Source of the DNA: JANJUO01 sp942492935
Lineage (GTDB): Bacteria; Bacteroidota; Ignavibacteria; Kapaibacteriales; UBA2268
Direction of reading: 5' to 3'
NCBI GenBank assembly: GCA_942492935.1
Contig: OW818654.1
Coordinates: 310,001 to 374,000, forward strand
Length of the DNA stretch: 64,000 nucleotides
Shown here: one piece after another, positions 29,232 through 38,500 of the stretch
Layout of the letters: the number at the start of each line of letters is the position of its first letter
How positions within the stretch are numbered: the stretch's first letter is position 1
Notes under the pieces: model-generated
What the model saw: only the letters and a program-made list of their open reading frames with translations
The model's database searches: none
Told to the model about the DNA's origin: nothing
Translations under genes and position numbers: made by a program

Positions 29232-30260
29232 ATGGCAGATATAATAAAAGTTTTAGTGGTTGAGGATGAATTAACTAATGCAATCCTCTTAAAAAGAATA
29301 TTAACAAAAGCCGGTTATACGGTAGTTGTTGCACACAATGGTATGGACGCTCTTAAGCACATGGAACGCGAGCTTTTTGATGCTATACTTACAGATTGGA
29401 TGATGCCTCAAATAGATGGTATTGAATTAATCAGACAATTGCGTGAAAAAACTAATAAATTACCTCTTATTATTATGGTTACTGCTCTTGTTTCTGAAGG
29501 GGCTCGTTCTTATGCTCTTGACTCAGGTGCAGATGACTACATTGCAAAACCAATTGACGTAGATGAGTTATTGACCAGACTTAAAGATGGTTTAGATAAA
29601 AAATATCAATCTACTCCGACTGTTAAAATTAACAATGTTGTAACAAGAGATACTAATATCTATCCTCCGTTTGTGGCTGTTGCAATTGCAACAAGTACAG
29701 GTGGACCTCCTACTTTGATTGAAGTATTCAGAGGTATTTCTGGTAGTATCAATGCTTCATTTTTTGTTGTTCAGCATGGACCACCTTGGATGCTTGAAAC
29801 ATTCTCGCAAAGACTTCAAAAAGAAACACCATTGAATGTAATGCTTGCTGTAAATGGACAATCTATAAGTTCAGGAAATATTTATATTTCACCTGGGGAC
29901 AAACATTTGAGAGTTGACCCGAAAAATTATCATATTATTCTTGATGATGGTCCAAAAGAAAATTTCGTTAGACCTGCTGCCGACCCACTATTTAGGTCAA
30001 TTGCTGATGCATTTGGTAGATATTCTGTTGGTGTAGTTCTTACTGGATTGGGTAGAGATGGTACTCAAGGTTGTGCAATGATTTCTTCAGTTAAAGGTGC
30101 AATTCTTGTTCAAGACCCAGAGACTGCTGTAGCACCTTCGATGCCAAATACTGTAATTAGTTCTGGGATTGTACATCGTAAAGTTCCATTAGCAGATATG
30201 GCTAAAGCTATTTCTGAAACTGTATTTCCATTAGCAGCTGGATTGAAACAAAAAAGATAA
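29232..30260 (+). CDS. REC-CheB methylesterase
   Basis: 342 residues. N-terminal receiver (1-120, 'VLVVEDE', phospho-acceptor in 'DAILTDWMMPQIDG', Lys in 'DYIAKPID') joined to a CheB methylesterase domain with the Ser-His-Asp triad: 'AIATSTGGPPTL' (Ser), 'VVQHGPPWMLETF' (His) and 'VVLTGLGRDGTQG' (Asp). CheB removes methyl groups from chemoreceptor glutamates. No cheA, cheR, cheW or receptor gene is nearby, so the partner kinase is most likely the adjacent 27602 gene. Similar CheB-type regulators without a chemotaxis cluster occur, and their targets are unknown. A hairpin follows the stop. Confidence 0.88.
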   Translation: MADIIKVLVVEDELTNAILLKRILTKAGYTVVVAHNGMDALKHMERELFDAILTDWMMPQIDGIELIRQLREKTNKLPLIIMVTALVSEGARSYALDSGADDYIAKPIDVDELLTRLKDGLDKKYQSTPTVKINNVVTRDTNIYPPFVAVAIATSTGGPPTLIEVFRGISGSINASFFVVQHGPPWMLETFSQRLQKETPLNVMLAVNGQSISSGNIYISPGDKHLRVDPKNYHIILDDGPKENFVRPAADPLFRSIADAFGRYSVGVVLTGLGRDGTQGCAMISSVKGAILVQDPETAVAPSMPNTVISSGIVHRKVPLADMAKAISETVFPLAAGLKQKR

Positions 30261-30290
30261 TTTTTTGAATAAATTATTTAACGTCCAAAT

Positions 30291-30325
30291 TTTAGGGCTA
30301 TCTCAATAAATGAGACAGCCCTAAA
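30291..30325 (+). repeat. Palindrome TTTAGGGCT...AGCCCTAAA
   Basis: Stem of 15 bp with one mismatch around an ATAAA loop, 30 bp after the REC-CheB stop. It could terminate transcription, though it lacks a T tract. Its GGCTGTCTCA half-site also occurs as the inner ends of the 22534-23075 element. Confidence 0.6.
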
Positions 30326-30343
30326 TTATATTTAAGAGGTTAC

Positions 30344-30420
30344 TTCTCAGTACCAAAAAAAAATCACATGTAAATTATAGCTAACTATGTTATAAAAATT
30401 GCGAATGTTGTTTTCTAAGT
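30344..30420. repeat. Copy of the 22537 element end
   Basis: 'CATGTAAATTATAGCTA' and neighbouring sequence correspond to 22562-22610. A truncated or diverged copy. Confidence 0.5.
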
Positions 30421-30454
30421 TAGATAAAAGCCATATTGATATTTACAAATTGCT

Positions 30455-30690
30455 GTGTTATTTGAATGTAAAACAAGTAAAACTGGAACAAGTTGAAAAA
30501 AATGAAATTCCTTGAAAATTCCGATAGGGATTACATGTTTGTAAACCCCACCTAACCTCCCCAAAGGGAGGAACTAACGTAAGCCCAGCAATTCTATAGG
30601 GATTGAATAATTGTAAACCCCACCTAAATCCTCCCCAAGGGGGAAACTTTACATATTTCCCCGCCCCTTAGGGAGGTTAGGTGGGGTTGT
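30455..30690. repeat. Mosaic MITE-like repeat element
   Basis: Carries 'GGAACAAGTTG', 'AAATTCCTTGAAAATTCC', and two CCCCACCTAA...CTCCCC blocks in tandem, ending with the inverted block AGGTTAGGTGGGG. Same family as 14571-14850. Confidence 0.7.
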
Positions 30691-30785
30691 CTTTTCTTTT
30701 GCTACTAATATTTCGCAACTTTGTTGCTAAAACAAAACATTCCCCCTACCACACAAGCATAGATTTTCATTAAAATTCCTCCCTC

Positions 30786-30965
30786 AATCTCGAAGAGATT
30801 CAATGCTTATAGAAAAAAATTTGCCTTTGGACTGGTACGACCTCGAAGAGGTCGAATAATTTTAGCAAAGATAATCGAATTGCAAATTCGACCTCGAAGA
30901 GGTCGTATCGAATCCAATGTCAATTTTTCTATAATCATTGAATCTCTTTGAGATTTTGGAAAAAT
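30786..30965. repeat. Cluster of GACCTCGAAGAGGTC and AATCTC...GAGATT palindromes
   Basis: Two GACCTCGAAGAGGTC palindromes (30840-30856 and ~30890-30905) alternate with AATCTCGAAGAGATT (30786-30800) and its relative at 30940-30955, each followed or preceded by 'CAATGNTTATAGAAAA'. The same set recurs at 41928-42215 and 63523-63695. The remaining bases of 30966-31201 show no gene. Confidence 0.75.
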
Positions 30966-31201
30966 ATTTTTTTATTTTGGCATTTTCTTTCTAATTTTGT
31001 AATGCCATTTACTGAGAAGATGTAGGTAGGTGGAGAAACTAACTCCGTTTCGCAAAATTGTGGACTATTTAGAGTTTTACAACATTGACAATTATTATTC
31101 TGAATAGCATCAAAATAATTATTGATAAACGACATGATTTTGTGAAAAAGGTGTATTTCGTGAAGAAATGAGTTGTGTGAGATTGTAAAGACCGACACCA
31201 A

Positions 31202-32464
31202 ATGATAAATATTTTCAAAAAAAATAAACCTGACATTCAAGAAGAATGGAATTCAAAAGGAGAGCATTATGCTAAAGAAATCAACGAAATGGTTGAATTT
31301 GGCGAAAAAAATGGTTGGGAAAATTGGAAAGGAAAAGAACCCGAAGATAAAAGAGACCATTTAGCTGAAGAAGTAATTCTTCAATTAAAACAAGCCAATA
31401 TCCAAAAGAGAGTTGAGAGTTTTAGAAATGATTTTCCACCATCACACTCACCAATTATTTCCTTTTTAGAAAAGCAGTCCCAAAGTATTGAACAACTTCA
31501 CTTTATTAATGATCAAAAAATAGTTTTTCTAACAGGTACTGCATATCAAAAAAGGCAGGCATACCTACTAAATAATGACCAGACATTAGAACTTGATAAG
31601 AATATTAATGCTATTGGAAAATCTAAGCAGAATAACATTTTTGCCATAGCCACTGAAAGCAAAATATCGACTTTTAAAAGTTGGGAAGGAGAACTTATAA
31701 GTGAATTTACACTTAATGAAACTGCTAATCTTGGAATTACGGAACTCATTCCATTCAATGACGGACATAAACTCCTTATAGTAACATCTGAAGGAATTTT
31801 TTTGGTATCCAAAAATGAAGAAAAACTTATTCATCCGTTAAATGAAGAAAACGAAGAAGATTGGTCTTCAAATATTGACATGGAAAATGCAACTTTATCC
31901 GATGACAATGAATTCATTGTTGTCGGTGACCAATGTTACGACCATAGAATTTTAGACTCCTATGGTAACACTTTAGGTAGTATTGGACCACAATCATCCT
32001 ATCCGCATTTTTGTTTATTCTCAAAAGATGATAGTCAGCTAATATCTAATTCTTGCCATTTCTACAACGGTGTGACTATTGGAATTAATTCTGACAGATT
32101 TATTGGTGTTAAAATTGAAGCATATACAGAAAGTGACGATTATATAATAATTGATGAAGAAATGAGAGTTTATGTTGGCTTGGCTACAAGAAATTATTAT
32201 ATACTTGGAGATGCATATGGCAACATTAAAGCAATCGATAAAAACGGAAAGAAAATTTGGAGACATTTTTTAGGTTCAACAATAAGTGGAATGACGATTT
32301 CTGATGACGAACAAAGTTTATGGGTAGGTTCTTCAAGTGGCGTTTTGCATAAACTAATATTAGGAAAAGGACACAGGGACAAGCATACAATAGGAAATGG
32401 AAATCACTATGAAGAATTCAGACTACTAATTTGGAAAAATGAACCTCAAATTTGGAAATGGTAA
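31202..32464 (+). CDS. Cytosolic beta-propeller protein of unknown function
   Basis: 420 residues, no signal peptide. An acidic/basic helical N-terminus (1-85, 'EWNSKGEHYAKEINEMVEFGEKNGWENWKGKEP') is followed by propeller-like repeats ('IFAIATESKISTFKSWEGELI', 'NATLSDDNEFIVVGDQCYDHRILDSYG', 'YYILGDAYGNIKAIDKNGKKIWRHFLGSTISGMTISDDEQSLWVGSSSGVLHKL'), the last two close to PQQ/WD40 blades. The conserved ending 'RLLIWKNEPQIWKW' suggests a defined family of Bacteroidota hypothetical proteins, but I cannot name it. It is isolated between a repeat cluster and a GC-richer spacer, as accessory genes often are. Confidence 0.7.
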   Translation: MINIFKKNKPDIQEEWNSKGEHYAKEINEMVEFGEKNGWENWKGKEPEDKRDHLAEEVILQLKQANIQKRVESFRNDFPPSHSPIISFLEKQSQSIEQLHFINDQKIVFLTGTAYQKRQAYLLNNDQTLELDKNINAIGKSKQNNIFAIATESKISTFKSWEGELISEFTLNETANLGITELIPFNDGHKLLIVTSEGIFLVSKNEEKLIHPLNEENEEDWSSNIDMENATLSDDNEFIVVGDQCYDHRILDSYGNTLGSIGPQSSYPHFCLFSKDDSQLISNSCHFYNGVTIGINSDRFIGVKIEAYTESDDYIIIDEEMRVYVGLATRNYYILGDAYGNIKAIDKNGKKIWRHFLGSTISGMTISDDEQSLWVGSSSGVLHKLILGKGHRDKHTIGNGNHYEEFRLLIWKNEPQIWKW

Positions 32465-32467
32465 AAA

Positions 32468-32560
32468 AACTCACATAACACGGGTTTTGCGTCAGGCGAG
32501 GGGTCTTGCAAACTTGGAGCTTTGTGCTTCGTAACAAGATAGGTGGTGGCTATTTGAAAT
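32468..32560. other. GC-richer spacer, possibly a decayed cassette junction
   Basis: 'CATAACACGGGTTTTGCGTC' followed by GC-rich sequence and 'CTTCGTAACAAG'. The composition is clearly unlike the surrounding AT-rich DNA. It recalls the conserved tails behind accessory genes in Bacteroidota, some of which are attC-like. Core-site pairing is not convincing, so it is only a candidate. Confidence 0.3.
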
Positions 32561-32625
32561 TTATTTTCTATAAAATTACTGCTTCAAATAATATAGAAGC
32601 TGTATAATATCAAGGACAAAACACA

Positions 32626-33894
32626 ATGATACAATCAATCTATAACTCAATCAAGGATGTTTTATATTTTCTTAAAAAACCTACAGATCAAGAGAATATA
32701 ATTCAATCAAAATCTCAAATAATCAAAATATTATTACTGCTTTTGGTGCTTGATATTCTTATTATGGCACCATTAACTGCTCTAATTGAAACCTTTAGCA
32801 AATTTGGTTGGGTAAATATTGAAAATCATCAAATCACATTGCTTTTGGACATTCTTCCAATTTGGGTGGTATTGCTTTTAACTATAATTCTGATACCTTT
32901 TATTGAAGAAATAATTTTCAGACTACCGCTTCGATTTAAGAGGAACTATTTATTGAAGTTAATTATTTATATTTTTCATGGGAAGAACAGTACAATCACA
33001 AATTCAATTCAGGAATTCTGGAATAAAAAATATGCTTATATATTTTACTTCTCTGCTCTTGTTTTTGCTTCAATACACATATTTAATTACGACTTAAAAT
33101 CTACCATAATTTACCTTTTACCAATACTGATTCTTCCTCAATTTGTATTATCACTTTTTATCGGATATTTAAGAGTTCGTTACAATTTCATGTATGGCTA
33201 TTTGCTACACGCAATTCATAACGCATTTTTTATAACAATTACATTGCTATCAATCAATACATCAGTATCAAAATTAAATATTGACAACGAAATCTACTCT
33301 TTGAATATTGAGGAAGTTAAGCGTGGTGAGAATTCATCTTTCAATACTTCAGAAGATTCTGTTCAGTTTACTGGAATTAACCTCAAGAATATTATTGCAA
33401 CTTTAACTGATAAAAATGAATACCTTATTGATTTTGAAAACAATGCGTTTTTATACAAAGATATTGACTTAAAATTCAAGAAAAAATCTATTAACAATTT
33501 AAATATGGATTCTATAATTCTTGCATATCTTGGTGATTTGTATTCTTTCAAATTAGAAACTATCCAAAAGACCAAAAAGATTTATAGTTTGCATGTGAAC
33601 GATTCATTGAAATTATCAAATCACTCTGCCGAAAAATTCAGTGAAGTTAGCCGAACTACAAATTCACAAACAAAAATAACAATTGAAAATGTATCTCTTG
33701 AAGTGCTTGCAAGTGAACTTAGTCGTAGTTATAAAATGCACTTTGAAGTTGAGAAATCATTTCCACAAAAATTAATTATGGAATTACCTAATGGTGATTT
33801 CAATAAACTTGAAAACAAACTAAAAACTGAATATGGAATTCATTTAAAGCAATCACATAAGCAAATAGAATACCTAAATGTAAAATTTCATTAA
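32626..33894 (+). CDS. CPBP-family membrane protease with an extra C-terminal domain
   Basis: 422 residues. The N-terminal ~230 residues form a multispan Abi/CPBP (Rce1-like) glutamate protease: 'FIEEIIFR' (E94, E95, R99), 'FASIHIF' (H151) and 'HAIHNAFF' (H195, N199) are the three catalytic motifs. Such enzymes act within membranes and are known from bacteriocin immunity and prenyl-protein processing. Residues ~235-422 are soluble and unlike the family; the end ('TIENVSLEVLASELSRSYKMHFEVEKSFPQKLIMELPNGDFNKLENKLKTEYGIHLKQ') has the alpha-beta pattern of STN/secretin N-domains (FecR-DUF4974-like). Membrane orientation would decide whether that domain is periplasmic. It may be co-acquired with the upstream propeller gene. 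Confidence 0.78.
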   Translation: MIQSIYNSIKDVLYFLKKPTDQENIIQSKSQIIKILLLLLVLDILIMAPLTALIETFSKFGWVNIENHQITLLLDILPIWVVLLLTIILIPFIEEIIFRLPLRFKRNYLLKLIIYIFHGKNSTITNSIQEFWNKKYAYIFYFSALVFASIHIFNYDLKSTIIYLLPILILPQFVLSLFIGYLRVRYNFMYGYLLHAIHNAFFITITLLSINTSVSKLNIDNEIYSLNIEEVKRGENSSFNTSEDSVQFTGINLKNIIATLTDKNEYLIDFENNAFLYKDIDLKFKKKSINNLNMDSIILAYLGDLYSFKLETIQKTKKIYSLHVNDSLKLSNHSAEKFSEVSRTTNSQTKITIENVSLEVLASELSRSYKMHFEVEKSFPQKLIMELPNGDFNKLENKLKTEYGIHLKQSHKQIEYLNVKFH

Positions 33895-33949
33895 ATTGAT
33901 TTTGAAATCAGGGTTTGGGCTTGTAATGATGTCCGACAATGGTATGTTT

Positions 33950-34215
33950 ATTTTGATAGTACATTAATGATAATAATTCCTACATCTTATAAAATTATCA
34001 CGTAGTGATTGCATTATGGTAAAACTTACAATCCAAACAGTTATTTATCACGTAGTGATTATATTATTGAAACTCAATAATTTATGCAATGTTAGAATAA
34101 TTTAATCGCTACGTGATAATATTTTAAAAATAATTTTCCTTGTTACCATAATGCAATCACTACGAAATAATTTAATAATAAGTAGGAATTTTTATCATTA
34201 AAGTACAATCAAAAT
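33950..34215. repeat. 266-bp foldback (inverted-repeat) element
   Basis: Terminal inverted repeats of ~34 bp, 'ATTTTGATAGTAC...' at 33950 and its complement ending at 34215, with few mismatches ('AATTCCTAC' / 'GTAGGAATT' at the inner edge). Inside are ATCACGTAGTGAT palindromes (~33998 and ~34048) and a long inner pair CACTACGTGAT-type plus GATTGCATTATGGTAA / TTACCATAATGCAATC. The whole unit can fold into one large hairpin; it has no coding frame. The rest of 33895-34351 shows nothing. Confidence 0.8.
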
Positions 34216-34351
34216 TAACAAATTTTCCGAAACCATAAGACTACTGAAGTTTCATTATTGCACGGATTAGGTAGTAACCTATCCTTTTACAATTTATCTT
34301 TAGAATACAAGAAAATAATAAATATTTTAATTCCACTTTCGTCAGAAAAGT

Positions 34352-34539
34352 ATGAAAGAAAAAGTATATATTGAAACAAGTATTATAAGTTATCTTGTGT
34401 CCAAGACCATTGGAATTGCAAACATATTGCTAATGTTCATATTATGAAGACAATTGAATCAATTGCACATTTTCACCAATATAATTTTCCTTTATTATGT
34501 ACACCGTTAGAAATGTTAGGAGGATATAATGAACTATGA
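34352..34539 (+). pseudogene. Internally deleted PIN-domain (VapC-like) toxin gene
   Basis: The first 19 codons read 'MKEKVYIETSIISYLVSKT', the exact N-terminus style of a PIN toxin family. In another frame, from ~34412 to the stop at 34537-34539, the sequence reads 'WNCKHIANVHIMKTIESIAH', then 'FPLLCTPLEMLGGYNEL', the C-terminus of the same family ('WNCKHIAN...CTPxEL'). The middle ~90 residues and the frame are lost, so the toxin is dead. The downstream small gene begins inside its end. Confidence 0.8.
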
Positions 34540-34714
34540 CCCATTGGTTGATGAAATTCATAAAATTCGAGAGCAGCATGCCGCTGAATTTAATTTCAAT
34601 AAAGACTTAATTTTTGAGTATTGGCTTAAAAAAAGTAAAGCATCAAATAAATTATATGTGAACTTTGAAAATATGAACAAACAGTCAAAAGTTGAGGAAA
34701 AAGCATTAATTTGA
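34529..34714 (+). CDS. Small partner of the broken PIN toxin (putative antitoxin)
   Basis: 61 residues. 'MNYDPLVDEIHKIREQHAAEFNFNKDLIFEYWLKKSKAS' follows the pattern of the short proteins encoded after this PIN family ('DxIVEEVRKxRxxxAAxFNYDLxAIFxxLxxxQ'). AGGAGG at 34518-34523 is a strong ribosome site for this genome. It overlaps the pseudogene by 11 bp. The frame is intact although the toxin is destroyed; the C-terminus ('NMNKQSKVEEKALI') is longer than usual. Its role as antitoxin is inferred from gene order. Confidence 0.65.
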   Translation: MNYDPLVDEIHKIREQHAAEFNFNKDLIFEYWLKKSKASNKLYVNFENMNKQSKVEEKALI

Positions 34715-34971
34715 AATTGAAATTGTGTCTAATAGAAACATTTGAAAAAAGAAATTAATCAATATGTTTAGTGTAGGGGTTTGGGCATTGATACGGTAGC
34801 AGAAGTGAGTCTCCTTTTTAGAAATAATATCACGAAATGATTAAATACATGTACTCCAAGGTTTCAAAACATTGGAAGTTTCAGCATAGTTAACCCTCAC
34901 TTTTGTAATTTAGAAGCAAATTTCACAATTTCAAGTTAAGGATTCCGTCATATAATATTGTATATTAATGA

Positions 34972-35091
34972 GACTGTTTTGTTTTTGTACTTATTGATTT
35001 TTTGGTGTTTTACATGTCAACATTTATTACGAAAAGAACAGCTTTATTACAATTTGGAACAAATATTATCGTTTGGGCTTTAACTAATTAG
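34972..35091 (+). pseudogene. Gene remnant sharing its end with the minus-strand gene at 63946
   Basis: The frame ends 'TALLQFGTNIIVWALTN', almost identical to the last 17 residues encoded at 63946-64000 ('TAALQFGTNIIVWALTN'). DNA identity continues past the stop. No start codon or full domain is present, so it is a fragment of a paralogous gene. The rest of 34715-35128 shows nothing I can name. Confidence 0.45.
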
Positions 35092-35128
35092 TAGAAAGTA
35101 TTTTTTCAATTTTTATTATGTGTGATTT

Positions 35129-35341
35129 ATGCAATTAGTGGAAGAAAATATAAAAAATAATGCTTTAGAATTGATTTTTAAATTGCCAAATGATTGCAGT
35201 TATGAAGATATAATGTATTCGTTATATGTAAAAAGCAAAGTAGAAGCAGGTTTAAATGATATAAAAAACGGCAATTACTATACTCATGAAGAAGTTGAAA
35301 AAATGTTCCTTGACAATCACAGAGTGATTGAATGTTTGTAA
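35129..35341 (+). CDS. Orphan RelB/ParD-type antitoxin-like protein
   Basis: 70 residues. 'ALELIFKLPNDCSYEDIMYSLYVKSKVEAGLNDIKNGNYYTHEEVEKMF' matches the common small antitoxin family (helix, 'LPxDxSxEDIMYxLYVxxKIExGLxDIxxGxxxxHEEVxxxF'). The ParE/RelE toxin that normally follows is missing; the next sequence is a repeat element and then a DUF4175 gene. It is probably a leftover or a solitary antitoxin that could neutralise toxins elsewhere. Confidence 0.7.
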   Translation: MQLVEENIKNNALELIFKLPNDCSYEDIMYSLYVKSKVEAGLNDIKNGNYYTHEEVEKMFLDNHRVIECL

Positions 35342-35389
35342 TAAATGTTATATATCCAGTCTTACATTCACCTCTCTGAACAATTTAAA

Positions 35390-35422
35390 GTCCTCCCCTC
35401 GGGGAGGATTTAGGTGGGGTTT
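35390..35422 (-). repeat. CTCCCC/CCCCACCTAA block (single)
   Basis: TCCTCCCC-TC-GGGGAGGA palindrome followed by TTTAGGTGGGG, the end block of the 14571 family in inverted orientation. Confidence 0.65.
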
Positions 35423-35524
35423 TGTATCGGTTAGTTAAATTGGGTTTTATTGCAGACAGTTACGCGACTACAAAGTTAAATTAAGAAAATTTTAGAATTA
35501 GAAATTATAAACAAGTAAAAAAAT

Positions 35525-38500
35525 ATGAATTACGAATTAAAATATAAACAAATAGCGTCAAAGATTCATTCTGTTCGCAGAAAAGAAACTTTTATAATGC
35601 TTGCAACAGGCGTATTTTCGATGCTTGCTGTGGGTTTAACTGCTTTAACAATTTCTGTATTGATAGAATCTATTGCTAATGGGGATTCTACATTCCGAAC
35701 AATATTAGCTGGAATAATATTTTCAGCGTTTGTTGTTGGTTTTGGAATGTTTGCAATTAAACCATTATTAAGATTTCTCGGGATAAAAAATAATCCGAGT
35801 GATGATGAAATCGCGATAAGAATTGGGCATCATTATCCTGAAATTAAGGATAATCTTTGTAATACTATGCAGTTAATTCCATTAGTAAAAGACCCGAAAG
35901 GTTCATCGCCTGAATTAATAATTGGTGCATTTGAAAATGTAATAATCGCAATAGAGAATAAAAATTTTGATGTTATTATAAATAGAAAAAATCTACAAAA
36001 ATCTGTAGTTTATTTTTTAATTCCATTAGTAATATTGCTTGGTTTAGTTACATTATCGCCAAATGTGATGGGTGAATCTTTAAATAGAATAGCAAATTTC
36101 AATCAATCATTCTTGCCTCTTATACCTTATGAATTAAGCATAAATCCAAAATATCAAAAGATTTTACGCGGGCAAAACGCTATTATTACTGTAAATGCAA
36201 AAGGTGAAGCACCTGAAACTATCAAGTTGAACGTCAAAGAAGAAAACCAACAAAATTTTGATATTATCACTCTTAGATTAGATAGCGGTAATGTTTATAA
36301 ATATGAAATTCCATCACTGAAAACTTCACTCGAATTTTTTGCGTCTGCCGAATGGTACAATTCACAAGTAAATACTGAAATTGGAAAAATTATTGTTATT
36401 GATAAGCCAATTATTCGCTCAATTAGTGGTAGAGTGATTTTCCCGAGCTACACTAAAATTGCACCACAAGTTATAAACGAACAAAATGCAGATATTTCTG
36501 CACTTAACGGCTCAAGAGTAGAATTTCAAATTTTCTCAAATAAAGATATTGCAAAAGCAAATATAATTTATGAAAAAATGAATTTGACTTCTTCAAAAAA
36601 TGACTCATCTATTTCTGAAACAGTTGAAATTCCCTTAAATGCAAATGGGAAAAAGGCAACAGGTGATTTTCGCATATCCTCATCTGGAACTTATCATATT
36701 GAATTAATTGATAAAGATGGCAATAGCAACGAAGACCCGATTTCATACTCAATTATTGCAATGAATGATGCCTTTCCGTCAATTACTTTGATTGAACCAA
36801 CTTACAATGTTGAAGTTTCAAAAAATGCACTTTTACCAATAAAATTGACAATAAATGATGATTATGGCTTTTCAGCATTGAAATTAATGTGGCGATTGGC
36901 TGAATCTCCATATTCAGCACCAGATAAAGATTTCAAATCAATAAATATATTATTTGACAGAGATTTGTTATCAAATGAGATAAATTATATATGGGATTTG
37001 AATAAATTAAATATTACGCCAGAAGATAAATATGAATTCTATATTGCTGTTGCTGATAATGATATAGTTCTCGGTCCAAAAATCGCAAAAACTCAAACAC
37101 TTTCTGTAAGACTTCCATCACTTGATGAAATTTATGAAGAAAATCAGATGGTTCAAAAGAATATCGAAAAGGAAATGGAAAAAATTCTAAAAGAAGCTAA
37201 TCAAGTTAAAGATGATATTGAACAGCTAAATCGTGAATTGATGAAAGATACCAAGCAAAATAAAGAAAACAAGCCATTAGACTGGAAAGAGAAAAAAACG
37301 GCTGAAGATATTCTAAAAAAGCAGATGGAACTTGCTCAAAAGATGGAGAATTTGCAGGAAGACTTGAAACAAGCTACAGAAAAACTTGATGACAACAATA
37401 TGATTTCTCCTGAAACAATGCAAAAATATATGGAATTGCAAAATTTGATGAAAGAAATAAATTCTCCAGAATTTAAGAAAATGCAGGAAAATATGCAGAA
37501 AGCTTTGCAAAATATGTCCGAAAAAGACTTACAAAAAGCTATGGAAAAATTTAAATTCAGCGATGAACAATTCCGTAAAAATATTGAAAGAACTATGAAA
37601 TTGCTCCAACGTATGCAAGCTGAACAGAAAGCTGATGCCCTTGAAAAAAGAGCCGAAGAGCTTGCAAAACGTCAAGATGAATTGACTGAAGAAACCAAGA
37701 AAGCTAATCCAAATTCTTCCGAACAACGCGAAGACCTTGCAAAGAAACAAGAAAAACTTCGCCAAGATATGAATAAATTAAACGAAGACCTTAAAGCATT
37801 AGAAAAATTGATGAAAGAAATTGGTGAAAATGAGATGCCAATGGATATGATGGAAGATGCAAAAGATGCTCTTGATGCAGGTGATACAGATTCAGAAATG
37901 CAGTCAGCCGAACAATCAGCAAAGGGTGGCGAAATGGAGAAATCTGCTAAATCACAGAAAAAAGCAAGTAGCAATTTGAAGAAATTTGCCAAGAAAATGA
38001 ATGAAATGAAAAATCAACTTAAAAAAATGGGTAAAGAAGAAGCTATTCGCAAAATGGAAAAAGCCATTTCTGATATGTTGAAAATTTCTAAAGAACAAGA
38101 AAACTTAAAAAATCAAACAGCAAAAGCTGATTATAATTCTACAAAATTACCAGAATATGCACGTCAACAAGCCGAAGCTTTTGAATCTCTTGCTAACGTA
38201 GCTAATTCAATGGTGCAACTATCTCAAAAATCACTTTCTGTTACTCCTGAAATGGGTGATGCTATATCAAACGCATTGCAAAATATGCAAAAATCTGTTG
38301 AACAAATGGCGGAAAGACAATCTCGTCAAGCATCTCAATCTCAAACTGCAGCAATGGGTGCAATGAATAACGCAGTTGGTCAAATGCAGGACATGGTAAA
38401 TAACCTTAAACAATCTGGGCAAGGTTCTTGTTCTAATCCTGGTGGAACTGGCGAAGGTCAAGGGCAAGGCGAAAACCAAGGACAAGGTCAAGGTGGTATG

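Noticed and set aside
30786..30965. Possible CRISPR array (also 41928-42215 and 63523-63695)
   Set aside because: Repeats are short palindromes of two kinds with conserved linkers. There are no unique spacers of constant length and no cas genes.
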